Part shown: piece after piece, positions 35,669 through 44,473 of the stretch | Numbering within the stretch: the first letter of the stretch is position 1 | Layout of the letters: each line of letters begins with the position of its first letter | Source: Planctomycetota bacterium | GTDB lineage: Bacteria > Planctomycetota > UBA1135 > GCA-002748355 | Reading direction: 5' to 3' | Assembly: GCA_020638795.1 (NCBI GenBank) | Contig: JACKHW010000002.1 | Span: forward strand, 186,001-250,000 | Length of the DNA stretch: 64,000 bases | Position numbers and translations under genes: made by a program | Notes under the pieces: model-generated | What the model saw: only the letters and a program-made list of their open reading frames with translations | Told to the model about the DNA's origin: nothing | The model's database searches: none

Positions 35669-38600
35669 TCAGCTACCGACGAACGCTTCGGTGCTGCTCG
35701 TGCCGAACCCCAGGAACGTCGTGAACGACGCGTCGAACCACGCACTGAACGTGAAGACCTGGATCTTCGGTAGTCCGAGAATCTGCGGCAGATTCTGCTC
35801 GGGATAGCTGCGACCAGACGGCTTCACGAAGCCGAGGAAGCCCGGCAACACGTTCGTGTTCGCAAATCGGAAGCTGAACTCGGACAGTGGATCGATCGCG
35901 ACGGTCTTGCTGCCGCTCCAGAACAGCACGTGGTACTCACCGACGTGCTGAGGAGCGACGACGCACATTGCGGCGTTGCGCGGGCCGGCGCCGAGCTGGA
36001 AGGTCGCGGGGCCGGTCGTGGTCGACGCCGCGGTTCCGATGCGAGGGATCCACTCCAGGTCGCGGCCACTGCCGGCAAACGGCGTGATCGCGACGGCAGA
36101 CGATGCGAGCGTGTTGTTCGTCTCGGAGAGCTCGGTGACCGAGCCATCGACATCGGCCCACGCACCGACGTAGCCAGTGGATTGGCCATAAGAGCGCGGC
36201 AGCACGAAGCGACTCGTCTGCGTCGACGTGCGCCCCGGGTCGAGCGACGGAATCTGTTGATTGCCGAGCAAGGTGTCCATCGTCGAGATCGTCAGGTCGT
36301 TCGATAGCAGGACTCCGGTGGACGATGCGGGTGCGATACCCGTACCGCGGTTCTCGGTCGTGATGGAGATCCCGAAGAGCGTGCCACCGACCGCGGTGGC
36401 GTCGGCGGTCACGCTCTGGATCGCGAGATCGGGCGTGCCGTCCTGACACGTCGCGATGCGCGCGGCGTAGTTGTTGGTGTCCGAACTCTCGACGACCGTG
36501 TTCATCGTGTCCGCGTACGCGCCGACGTAGCACGTGCCGAGCGATGCAGTCGTCGGGATCTGGATCGACCGCTTGTCCGTCGGGGCGATCGACTGCGCGT
36601 CGATCGCCGGAGTCGTGAAGGTCGCGAGCAACTGATCGCTCGTCGTGATCAGGCTGTCCTGGGAGAGGTAGTAGGCCGAAGTACACGCCGTCGAAGCGAT
36701 GTTGCCGGCGTTGAAGACGATCGTCTCGACCCCGACCTGCTGACCTCGTTGGAACGTCGTCGGCGTGACGAGGAACGTCGAAACCATCAAGTCCGCGAGA
36801 GGCGCCTTGCACATCACGGGGAGAGCGCGCGTGTTGTTGCTCTCGAACTCTTCGGCGTTCGCGTTCGTGTGGTCGGCGTAGACGCCGAGGTAACAGGGGC
36901 CAGGCTGGGCACTCGCGGGAATGCGGACAGTCGTCGTGTACAGCTGACTCGCGTAGGCATTGTGGGCCTGCATCGTCGTCGTGCCGAGGAGCGTGTCGTT
37001 CGTCGAGATCACCGAGTCCGTCGACAGGTACCAGCCGATCGACGCAGCGCTCGTGCTCGCGCCCGGGCCCTCGTTGGTGACGTTCGCGTAGAGCTGGATG
37101 AACGCGAGTGGTTGGAGATTCGTCGTCGATGCCGTGAAGGACGTCGGCACGAGGTCGGGCTTGACCTGCAGATCCGCCGTGCGACCGAACCAAACGAAGC
37201 GCGGAATCTGATTCGATCCGAAGCCGTTCGTCGAGTTGAGCGCCATGCCGGTTCCGATCCACGAGTTCGGATACTTGGGATGTGGCTCGACCGTCATGTA
37301 GTCGCCCCAGTCGTTCTGCGACGGGCCGCCGGCGCCGTTCGCGAAGTAGAGCGCGTTCTGGACCGGGAGCGGATCCGTCGCGTCCATGATCCAGCAGGTC
37401 GAGCCGGGGTAGCGATCGCTCTGGCCGTACGTCATGACGCCGCCGACATCGCCGCGTTGGTTGACGCCCACAGCCGGGTACGCCCAACAGCCTGCGGGAT
37501 TCCAGATGTCGATCTCCTGGATGCGCGTCTTGTTCGCTTCGCTGAGTTCGATGAAGCGCGTGTACGGGTGTGGACGGCCACTGCTCGGGCCGGCCATCCA
37601 TGCGAAGCCGATGACGCCGCGGGCGACCCAGCCCGCGAGGGGGCGTGAGTCGGCGCGTCCCATGAAGTTGCGCCCGCTCTTGTCGAGGCTGACCGAGCCG
37701 CTCGCGAAGTTGAACGAAAACATCGCGATCTGGCGACGCGTGACCGTCGACGAGTTCTCGGGCCACCAGTAGAGGCGACCGGTCGCGGAGTTCATGAGCT
37801 CCCACCAGTACGCCGTCGCCTTGATGCCTTGCGCGAGGCGCCACGTCGACGCGGTCGTGCCCTGCACGACGTAGCTGAATGGGAGCGAGACGTTCTGGGT
37901 CTTGAGGTCGCTGAGGAGCATGCGGAAGCAGACGCTGCCGGCGTAGCTGTCCGTGCCATTCGCGTTGCGGAGGAACACGTTGCTCGTCGCATACGCGAAT
38001 CGATCGCCGTACGACATGTGCGGAAAGTCGAGCCAATGCGACGCGGAGAAGCCGAAGAGCGATGGGTAGAAGTCCCACCACACCAAGGCACCGCTACGAA
38101 GGCTGTCCTCGGAGCGGTAGACGCAGATGCGTTGTGTATTCCTCTGGGTCGTTTGGCTGTAGCTGTACTGCAGGAGCCAGAGCGTCATCTCGTTGCCGAG
38201 CGTCGGCACGTGGATCGTGTATTGATCGCAGCAAAAGCCGCCATCGATGCTGGGCAGGCGTCGTGGGTCGCGACGGGACCACGAGAGTCCGCCATTGGTC
38301 GACGTCGCTGCGTCCCAGTTGTGCGTGTAGAAGAGCGTGTTGCCCCACTGCGAGGTCGTGGGCTCGCTGACCGTCGAGCGAAACTGGCCCGTGAACGTGA
38401 CGTCTCGATTGGCCTGGATGTGCGGCAGCAGTCCGAGTGGCCTCGGGTCGCGTGGATCCTCCGCGGGCGCGGGCGTCGCCGGCGTTCGCAGCGGGGCGGT
38501 TTCCGCGACCGTGGGCAGGACGGGCCACGGGTTCCCGTGCTGGATCGGCTTCGGCTGCGACGCCGCGGGCACGAACGGCTTCGTCCAGTCGACCGCGCGC

Positions 38601-38749
38601 ATACTGCCCGCGCGATGGACGACACCCGATTTCGCTTCGAGCTGTTCTTGTCGTTCTTGTGCGGCCAGGCTGCTGTGAAGTAGGCCGCCCTGAAGAAGGC
38701 CATGAAAAAGAACGACGGGGAGCGTCGACGCGAGAGCGGTACGGAGCAT
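35669..38749 (-). CDS. Large secreted protein with propeller-like region and three CARDB repeats
   Basis: A 1026-residue protein from the ATG at 38749, which opens a signal peptide (MLRTALASTLPVVLFHGL); the frame upstream to 39241 crosses other genes and is not coding. Residues about 100-530 look like a BNR-type propeller (WDAATSTNGGLSWSRRD, then many Trp- and Tyr-rich strands). Three CARDB-like adhesion repeats of about 115 residues follow, each opening with a D-L-x-(P/V/I) motif (DLVPTSFTAST, DLMVSTFLVT, DLAIQSVTAD) and ending near ESNNT or ETNNT. The C-terminal 120 residues are a separate beta module. Probably a surface or secreted adhesive protein. It converges on the amidohydrolase gene. 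Confidence 0.8.
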   Translation of the reverse strand: MLRTALASTLPVVLFHGLLQGGLLHSSLAAQERQEQLEAKSGVVHRAGSMRAVDWTKPFVPAASQPKPIQHGNPWPVLPTVAETAPLRTPATPAPAEDPRDPRPLGLLPHIQANRDVTFTGQFRSTVSEPTTSQWGNTLFYTHNWDAATSTNGGLSWSRRDPRRLPSIDGGFCCDQYTIHVPTLGNEMTLWLLQYSYSQTTQRNTQRICVYRSEDSLRSGALVWWDFYPSLFGFSASHWLDFPHMSYGDRFAYATSNVFLRNANGTDSYAGSVCFRMLLSDLKTQNVSLPFSYVVQGTTASTWRLAQGIKATAYWWELMNSATGRLYWWPENSSTVTRRQIAMFSFNFASGSVSLDKSGRNFMGRADSRPLAGWVARGVIGFAWMAGPSSGRPHPYTRFIELSEANKTRIQEIDIWNPAGCWAYPAVGVNQRGDVGGVMTYGQSDRYPGSTCWIMDATDPLPVQNALYFANGAGGPSQNDWGDYMTVEPHPKYPNSWIGTGMALNSTNGFGSNQIPRFVWFGRTADLQVKPDLVPTSFTASTTNLQPLAFIQLYANVTNEGPGASTSAASIGWYLSTDSVISTNDTLLGTTTMQAHNAYASQLYTTTVRIPASAQPGPCYLGVYADHTNANAEEFESNNTRALPVMCKAPLADLMVSTFLVTPTTFQRGQQVGVETIVFNAGNIASTACTSAYYLSQDSLITTSDQLLATFTTPAIDAQSIAPTDKRSIQIPTTASLGTCYVGAYADTMNTVVESSDTNNYAARIATCQDGTPDLAIQSVTADATAVGGTLFGISITTENRGTGIAPASSTGVLLSNDLTISTMDTLLGNQQIPSLDPGRTSTQTSRFVLPRSYGQSTGYVGAWADVDGSVTELSETNNTLASSAVAITPFAGSGRDLEWIPRIGTAASTTTGPATFQLGAGPRNAAMCVVAPQHVGEYHVLFWSGSKTVAIDPLSEFSFRFANTNVLPGFLGFVKPSGRSYPEQNLPQILGLPKIQVFTFSAWFDASFTTFLGFGTSSTEAFVGS

Positions 38750-38860
38750 GGCGATCGTGCAGTGGCCAGAAAGAGCGCGAGAGAGACGGTCGATAGTATG
38801 CACGATTTCGCCGTAGGCGTCCCGCGGGCCGGAACCTCGACTCCGTGTTAACCTCGATCC

Positions 38861-39157
38861 ATGGCCGAAGCGGGTCGAAAACGTCGTGTCATCTGTCCGC
38901 ACTGCGGCACCGAGTTCGTGGCGGGACGCCGGGCTTGTCCCGAATGTGGTTCCGACGAGCGCACCGGGTGGAAGAGTGCCGAGGAGATCTCGTATCAATC
39001 CGTCGAGATCCCGGACACCTACGATCCCGAGATCTGGGAGAAGGGAGGCAAGTCCGCCGGTCGGACGCCGCGATGGATGATCGTGACTGCGTACGTCGTG
39101 ATCCTCGCGTTCTTGCTGTCGATCTTCGGTGTGACGCTCGGCTATCTCTTCGGTTGA
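38861..39157 (+). CDS. Small zinc-ribbon membrane protein
   Basis: A 98-residue protein: zinc ribbon with two CPxCG knuckles (ICPHCGTEF and ACPECGSDE), a short acidic linker, and one C-terminal transmembrane helix (VTAYVVILAFLLSIFGVTLGYLF). Such proteins are common and uncharacterised in this phylum. It is a shorter relative in layout of the protein at 33497. Its last 16 bp overlap the 3' end of the convergent hpnE gene. Function unknown. Confidence 0.8.
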   Translation: MAEAGRKRRVICPHCGTEFVAGRRACPECGSDERTGWKSAEEISYQSVEIPDTYDPEIWEKGGKSAGRTPRWMIVTAYVVILAFLLSIFGVTLGYLFG

Positions 39158-40479
39158 GCGTCCGTGGGTCGAGAACTGGCCGAGGCGAAGCCGCTGCGCG
39201 CCGCGCCCTCGAGGGTCGACGGTAGCCCGGTATCGGTCCAATCGCCGGCGAGGTGCAGTGAGGGCACGCGAGTTCTACCGGCCGCAGGTCGTGGTGCGCT
39301 CGGTCCGGCAGTGCTCGCGAGCGTCGCGCGTGCTTCGCGCACGACGTGTGCCGTCGCGCGTACGTGATCGGGCCAACTCCGCATGCGCTTCGTGAAACGC
39401 GCGAGCTGCGCGAGTCCGAGTTCGACGATCTCGCGTCGCGGCAAGCCATCGAGTGCGAACGCTTCTCCCGCGAGGAGGCATGCAGGAACGCCGTCCTGCG
39501 GATTGCCCGACTCGTCGGGACGACGGCACAAGAAGTGGAAGGGTTGTCCGTTCTCGAACGCGATCACGGGATCGCTGCACGGAACGTCCGCTGCGTCGAG
39601 CGCGACGTGCAACCCGAGCATCGGCACCGATTGCATTGCAGCCGCCGATGGCACGAAGCGGCCGTCCGGATCGAGCTTCGCTGCCACGTGCCACGGAACG
39701 GCGAGCACGACACGTTCGTGATCTCGCAGGGTCTCACCGTCGTTCGTGTGCAGCACGATGCGGTCCTCGTCGATGTCGATGCGATCGATGCGAGTGCCGA
39801 GACGCACGTCGGCGCCGCGTTCACGCAGTGCGGCCAGGGCCGGTTGCCCGAGGATCTCGTGCCACGCGGCCGTCGGCGCCCAGAGAGCCATCCCACGAGC
39901 ACCGCTGGTGAACGCGATCTTCAGCGTGCTCGCGAAGAGCATCGCACACGCGTGATCGGGCTCTTGGTTCATGATCGCGCGACAGAGTGGTTCGAAGAAG
40001 AGACCACGGACACGTGGCGTGACGCCTTCTCGCGCGAGCCATGTCGAGACGGTTTCCCCCGTCATCGCTCCGCCACGCATCGCGATGCGACCAGCGCGTA
40101 GCAAGCCCGAGCGTACGGAGAGTTCGAGACTGCGCATGCCGAGGATGCCCGCGAGGAGTCCGAGGGTTCCCAAACGCGCGGATGCGCTGAGCCTGTGCAA
40201 CGTTCCGTCTTCGCCGAGCCACGTCAGTCGCAGACCAGGCGGTACGTAGAATCGATCCTCGGTCCCGAGTTCGCGCAAGACTCGCCGGAACGCGTCGTAG
40301 CACCCGAGGATTACGTGGGTCGCGTTGTCGACGCCGTCCTTGGACCACGCACGACCGCCGAGCGTCGTGCGAGCTTCGAGGAGTCGGACGCGATAGCCGA
40401 GTCGTGCGTGTTCGAGAGCCGAGGCAATGCCCGCGACGCCGCCACCGACGATGGTCACGAGCGGGCGAGCGTCGGACAC
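39142..40479 (-). CDS. hpnE: Squalene-associated FAD-dependent desaturase HpnE
   Basis: A 445-residue amine-oxidase-fold flavoprotein. The FAD-binding VTIVGGGVAGIASALEH (Gly12, Gly14, Gly17) and LLEARTTLGGRAW open the protein; PGLRLTWLGEDG and the C-terminal LHLAGDWTDTGLPSTLEGA (FAD motif) fit the HpnE branch. HpnE reduces hydroxysqualene to squalene in the three-step bacterial route from farnesyl diphosphate. It lies 13 bp downstream of hpnD on the same strand, a usual order. Squalene would feed hopanoid or sterol synthesis, whose cyclase is not in this window. Confidence 0.92.
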   Translation of the reverse strand: MSDARPLVTIVGGGVAGIASALEHARLGYRVRLLEARTTLGGRAWSKDGVDNATHVILGCYDAFRRVLRELGTEDRFYVPPGLRLTWLGEDGTLHRLSASARLGTLGLLAGILGMRSLELSVRSGLLRAGRIAMRGGAMTGETVSTWLAREGVTPRVRGLFFEPLCRAIMNQEPDHACAMLFASTLKIAFTSGARGMALWAPTAAWHEILGQPALAALRERGADVRLGTRIDRIDIDEDRIVLHTNDGETLRDHERVVLAVPWHVAAKLDPDGRFVPSAAAMQSVPMLGLHVALDAADVPCSDPVIAFENGQPFHFLCRRPDESGNPQDGVPACLLAGEAFALDGLPRREIVELGLAQLARFTKRMRSWPDHVRATAHVVREARATLASTAGPSAPRPAAGRTRVPSLHLAGDWTDTGLPSTLEGAARSGFASASSRPTDAQPKR

Positions 40480-40492
40480 GTTGCGAAACGTC

Positions 40493-41377
40493 TCAGAGAC
40501 CGAACGTGGCGAGGTAGAGCTTGCGCACGAGAGGCACGCGGCACCGCGGTGCGGTCAGGACAGCAGGTCCGAGTCGTTCGACGCGCCGCTGAAGATCGCT
40601 GTAGATGTTCGCCATGATGCGTGCAGGCCTCAGTGCACTGCGATCGGTATCGGGTAGAACCGCATCGGCTTCCCCGTACAGTGACTTCGCTCGCCGATGT
40701 TCGGCGTCGAGCATGCGCGCGATGGGGCCACCTGGAGTGAGCGATGCCCGCGGCGGGTCGGGCACGAGTGTCGATCGATCGACGCCGTGCGCCTCCAGAG
40801 TCTCGAGCGGTAGATAGAGACGACCGCGGGCACCGTCCTCCGCGACGTCACGCAGGATGTTCGTGTACTGGAGCGCGATCCCGAGCCTGTCGGCATACGC
40901 ACGCGAACGCTCCGGATCGGCGCCGAAGATCGGCAGACATGCGATCCCGACCGCCGACGCGACGCGCCGCATGTAAGCCTCGAGTGCAGCGAACGTCTCG
41001 TAGCTCCGCGCCTCGAGATCCATTTCACAGCCGATGCACACGTCGTGCAGTGGCGCGGGGTCGAGGTCGAATCGCTCGGCCGCGCGATGGAGTGCGAACC
41101 CTGTCGGTGTCTGTGGCCTGCCCGCAAAGGCTGCGTCGAGTTCTTCGCGCCAGAAGTCGAGCTGACGGCGCGCTTCGTGTCGACGCTCGTCGGTCGCCGC
41201 GCCATCCTCGTCGATCGCATCGACCGCATCGTCGACGACGCGGCAGAACGCGTAGACCGCGAGCAATGCGCGACGGCGTCCCGGCGACAGGAACAGGAAG
41301 CTCGTCAGGAAGTTCGAACCGGACGCGCGGGCGATCTCGGCGGGGCTCCGCGCGGCGGCCAGGGGAGGCGAGGCCAT
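40493..41377 (-). CDS. hpnD: Presqualene diphosphate synthase HpnD
   Basis: A 294-residue trans-isoprenyl diphosphate synthase of the squalene/phytoene synthase family. Both Asp-rich motifs are intact: DDAVDAIDED (Asp49, Asp53) and NILRDVAEDGARGR (around residue 175), with RALLAVYAFCRVVDD and RLYLPLETLEAHGV conserved. HpnD joins two farnesyl diphosphates to presqualene diphosphate. The HpnD rather than phytoene-synthase reading rests on its pairing with hpnE and the presence of hpnC in the same window. No transmembrane segments; probably membrane-associated. Confidence 0.9.
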   Translation of the reverse strand: MASPPLAAARSPAEIARASGSNFLTSFLFLSPGRRRALLAVYAFCRVVDDAVDAIDEDGAATDERRHEARRQLDFWREELDAAFAGRPQTPTGFALHRAAERFDLDPAPLHDVCIGCEMDLEARSYETFAALEAYMRRVASAVGIACLPIFGADPERSRAYADRLGIALQYTNILRDVAEDGARGRLYLPLETLEAHGVDRSTLVPDPPRASLTPGGPIARMLDAEHRRAKSLYGEADAVLPDTDRSALRPARIMANIYSDLQRRVERLGPAVLTAPRCRVPLVRKLYLATFGL

Positions 41378-41440
41378 GGCGCATCGGAGCTTAGGGGGGC
41401 CACGCGCCAGGCGCTACGGGAGACCGGCGGATTCGCAGGG

Positions 41441-41881
41441 TCAAAGTGCCCGCCGAAACGCCCAGTCTTCGAGAGATCGCAGGCGATCGCGGACGTTCTT
41501 GGCGAACGATCGGAAGTCGCCCAAGTGGTTCTCGACGATCGCGCGAATGACTCGGTGATCGATGTCGAGATAGCGATACACGACGATGTTTCGAAAGCTG
41601 ACGATGCGCTTCCACGGCGAGATGTCGTCCTCGGGAATCCAGCCGTCGATCGCGAGCATCTCGAACATCTGTCGGTTGATCGATGGCTCTCCGAGCTTGC
41701 GTTCGGTGACGATCATCGCAGCGACATCGATCGCCGCCTGAACCGCTGTCTGGAGCGCGTAGATCGTATAGCCGAGCTGGACGGGATCGCTATCGAGCAG
41801 TTTTGGGCGCCCGAGACGGTCGAGCTGATCGACTGTGGAGAGGATGTGCGCGAGCCGCTTCTCGATCAGAGAGCCGTCCAT
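41441..41881 (-). CDS. HepT-like HEPN-domain toxin (DUF86), active-site His replaced by Tyr
   Basis: A 146-residue helical HEPN protein of the DUF86 family. The start shares one base with the stop of the upstream nucleotidyltransferase gene (TGATG), the usual antitoxin-toxin layout of MntA-HepT modules. The RNase motif of HEPN toxins (R-x4-6-H-x-Y) should lie in SFRNIVVYRYLDID; Arg and the last Tyr are present but the His is Tyr (TAT codon). So the module may be degenerate, or the protein may work by a non-nucleolytic route. It lies in the middle of the squalene genes. Family assignment is firm; toxicity is uncertain. Confidence 0.85.
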   Translation of the reverse strand: MDGSLIEKRLAHILSTVDQLDRLGRPKLLDSDPVQLGYTIYALQTAVQAAIDVAAMIVTERKLGEPSINRQMFEMLAIDGWIPEDDISPWKRIVSFRNIVVYRYLDIDHRVIRAIVENHLGDFRSFAKNVRDRLRSLEDWAFRRAL

Positions 41882-42288
41882 CAGAGCCTCTCGAGCACCG
41901 AGGCTCTGTAGCGTTCTAGGATAGGGAGGAGGTCGAAGTAGTCGTTGCGTGCTTTGACCTCGAACTCGAGTCGCGCCTGGTGGTCGTGATCGGCGACGAC
42001 GATGCCGTCGCGCAACATGCGATGCAGGAAGTCCGGCGACGCGCGGTCGACAGCGATCACGTCGACTGTGCGCACAAGCATGGTCTCCAGATCGGCTCGG
42101 ATGTCCTCGAGGTCTCCGAGCCGCTGCAGCTCGTCGCGCGCGAACGAGCCGAAGAAGATACCGACGTCGACGTCGCTCCTCGGTGTGTCACGACCCCGCG
42201 CAACGCTCCCGAAGAGATACACCGCGGCAACATCGCTTCGCGTCGCGAAGTAGCGCTGCAAGCTGGCGATGACGGCGGAGGAATCCAT
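41881..42288 (-). CDS. MntA-like minimal nucleotidyltransferase (antitoxin)
   Basis: A 135-residue minimal nucleotidyltransferase. The signature GSx10DxD is complete in FGSVARGRDTPRSDVDVGI, and a third acidic residue lies in RTVDVIAVD. MntA proteins neutralise HepT toxins by AMP transfer to the toxin (established for related pairs); here the target Tyr would lie in the HEPN motif of the partner. It is the first gene of the pair and overlaps hepT by one base. 39 bp separate it from the DUF1877 gene upstream. Confidence 0.88.
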   Translation of the reverse strand: MDSSAVIASLQRYFATRSDVAAVYLFGSVARGRDTPRSDVDVGIFFGSFARDELQRLGDLEDIRADLETMLVRTVDVIAVDRASPDFLHRMLRDGIVVADHDHQARLEFEVKARNDYFDLLPILERYRASVLERL

Positions 42289-42327
42289 GGTGGAATCCTA
42301 ACAGCAACGCGCGTCGGAGCCGCTCGA

Positions 42328-42936
42328 TCAAGTAGCCCAGAGTACGAGGCAACGACCCGATGTGCTCGCGCGCTGGAGCAACGCGTCCAAGCGGTCGCGG
42401 GCATCGAGGACGTATTCGAGCGCGCCTTCGCCCTCGGCGCGCCAGATCCCTTCGGGGTAGACCTCATCGGCTTCCATGCGCCCTGGATCGAAGCGTTGTT
42501 CACAAGTCGCGTGGTCGAGTCCGTGCACGATCTTCGCGAACTCGCGGGTCGCGGTGACATCGAGCGTGCGCGCCGGGCCGTAGCCGACCTCGTGAGTTCG
42601 TCCACCGACGAGACGGCACACGTCACCGGCTTCGTCGACGAGAGCCGACCGTAGGTCCCCGAGCGGTTCTGCGCTGCCGGTCAATAGCCAATGCAAGCCG
42701 TGCCATGCCTTGTCGAGATCGACGACGTCTTCGTCGCGTGGTGACTCGAAGCGTGTCGAGATCGTGAACGGCATCGTCTGCGGTTGGCGCCAGAACTGCC
42801 ACCAAGAGCGTTTCGGCGCGACCACCTCGCGGACCCAGTCGTCGCCTTCGAGGAACTCGTGGATCGAATCGGGATCTGCGTGCAGCGCTTCGAGTTCGGC
42901 CTCCGTGATCGCTCGGACGATGGTGACGATTCCCAT
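42328..42936 (-). CDS. DUF1877 (YfbM-like) protein
   Basis: A 202-residue cytosolic protein read from the ATG at 42936 (a Met at 42954 is possible). The N-terminal MGIVTIVRAITEAELEAL and the LDKAWHGLHWLLTGS segment are hallmarks of the DUF1877/YfbM family, as is YFDPGRM-like RFDPGRMEADEVYPEGIW near the C-terminus. The biochemical role of the family is unknown. It precedes the MntA/HepT pair on the same strand and is divergent from the propeller gene with 195 bp between. Confidence 0.85.
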   Translation of the reverse strand: MGIVTIVRAITEAELEALHADPDSIHEFLEGDDWVREVVAPKRSWWQFWRQPQTMPFTISTRFESPRDEDVVDLDKAWHGLHWLLTGSAEPLGDLRSALVDEAGDVCRLVGGRTHEVGYGPARTLDVTATREFAKIVHGLDHATCEQRFDPGRMEADEVYPEGIWRAEGEGALEYVLDARDRLDALLQRASTSGRCLVLWAT

Positions 42937-43131
42937 CGAGCCATCACGCAGCACCAGGTCTCGGGAAACAAGTCCGGAGGGTCCAACGCGGCACTCGGGG
43001 AGTCGGCTATGCTCGCCGACAACGGTGTGAACCGATCAGAACGTCGATCGCACCCCGAGATCGAACATGACCCAAGAAACAGCGAGCTTCTGGCTTCACT
43101 TCATCGCGCGTTCATGGACAGGAGGGCGATC

Positions 43132-44424
43132 ATGATGCGCCATCGATTCGCTTTGGGTCTGGTCGGCACGGCTGCGCTCTTCGCGGGGCAAGCCTACGCT
43201 CAGGACTGGCCGAACTTCCGTGGGCCGAACGGCGATGGGTCGACACCCGCGACGCGCGTGCCCGTCGAGTGGGACGGAGCGACGAAGAAGAACGTTCGTT
43301 GGCGCATCGGCCTCGAACACGCCGCCAACGGCAGCCCGATCGTGTCCAAGGGTCGCGTGTTTCTGACGATGCCCGAGGACGAAGAGGGCAAGCAACGTTC
43401 GCTCTACTGCTTCGATCGTGTCGATGGCAAACGGCTCTGGGTGCGCACCACCCTGCTCGACAAGAAGATGCCGACGCACCCGACCAATCCGTACTGCGGA
43501 TCGACGCCGGCGGCCGACGGCGAACGCGTCGTCGTGTGGCATGGCTCGGCCGGGCTCTGGTGTTACGACTTCGACGGGGAGTTGCTCTGGAAGCGCGACT
43601 TCGGTGAGTTCCGGCACCGTTGGGGATACGGCACGTCGCCGATCCTGCACGAGGGGCGCGTGCTCCTTCACAGTGGCCCGGGCAAGCAGCCTTTCGTCGC
43701 GCTCCTCGACGCGAAGGACGGTTCGACGATCTGGCGGCAGGACGAGGAACTCGCCGACTATGGCGACGACGGGATGGAGCCGCGCATGACGGGGTCGTGG
43801 GCGATGCCGGTCGTGCTCGGCAAGGGTTCGTCGAAGTCGATCTTGCAGGTGCACCCGACGCGCGTCGTCTCGCTCGCGTACGCCGACGGTGCGGTTCGCT
43901 GGACGGCAGAGGGTGTCGGCAACAAGCGCGGCGACCTCGCCTACTCGACTCCCGCGATCGCGGGTGACCTCGCCTTCCTGCAAGGCGGTTACGAAGGGCC
44001 GTCGCTCTGTCTGCGCGTCGGCGACCTCGAAGAAGGCGATACCGATCGACGTGCGTGGTTCCATCCCGATGTCGCGAGCAGCGTGGGGACCGGGGTCTGC
44101 ATCGACGGCAAGATCTATCAGCCCTTCATGCGCGAACTCGTCTGCTACGACGCCGCGACCGGCAAGCTGCTCTGGCGCGAACGACCAGGCAAGGGTCAGA
44201 TGTGGGGTTCGATCGTCGTCGCCGAAGGCCGCATGTACTTGATGAACCAACTCGGCGTGACGTTCGTGTTCCGACCCGACGCGGAGCGTTTCGCGAAGAT
44301 CGCCGAGAACGATTTGGGCGAGAAGACGAACTCCACGCCGGCCGTGTCGGATGGCGAGTTGTTCCTACGCACGCACGAAGCGCTGTGGTGCATCGGTGAT
44401 CGCGCAGAGGCGCAGAAGAAGTAG
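43132..44424 (+). CDS. Exported PQQ-like beta-propeller protein
   Basis: A 430-residue protein from the ATG at 43132, preceded by GGAGGG at a good distance; the frame upstream to 42784 is the shadow of the DUF1877 gene. It has a signal peptide (FALGLVGTAALFAGQAYAQ). The mature part starts with DWPNFRGPNGDG, the standard opening of planctomycete PQQ-like propellers, and has repeated blades with W-x-x-D/E motifs (LYCFDRVDGKRLWVR, LWCYDFDGELLWKRDFG, LVCYDAATGKLLWRE). These are usually scaffolds rather than quinone dehydrogenases; no PQQ-ligand set is evident. Single-gene unit, convergent with hpnC. Confidence 0.88.
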   Translation: MMRHRFALGLVGTAALFAGQAYAQDWPNFRGPNGDGSTPATRVPVEWDGATKKNVRWRIGLEHAANGSPIVSKGRVFLTMPEDEEGKQRSLYCFDRVDGKRLWVRTTLLDKKMPTHPTNPYCGSTPAADGERVVVWHGSAGLWCYDFDGELLWKRDFGEFRHRWGYGTSPILHEGRVLLHSGPGKQPFVALLDAKDGSTIWRQDEELADYGDDGMEPRMTGSWAMPVVLGKGSSKSILQVHPTRVVSLAYADGAVRWTAEGVGNKRGDLAYSTPAIAGDLAFLQGGYEGPSLCLRVGDLEEGDTDRRAWFHPDVASSVGTGVCIDGKIYQPFMRELVCYDAATGKLLWRERPGKGQMWGSIVVAEGRMYLMNQLGVTFVFRPDAERFAKIAENDLGEKTNSTPAVSDGELFLRTHEALWCIGDRAEAQKK

Positions 44425-44473
44425 TCGAGTCGCGAGTCGCCGGTGGAGGGGAAGGCGACTGATCACGAGTCGG

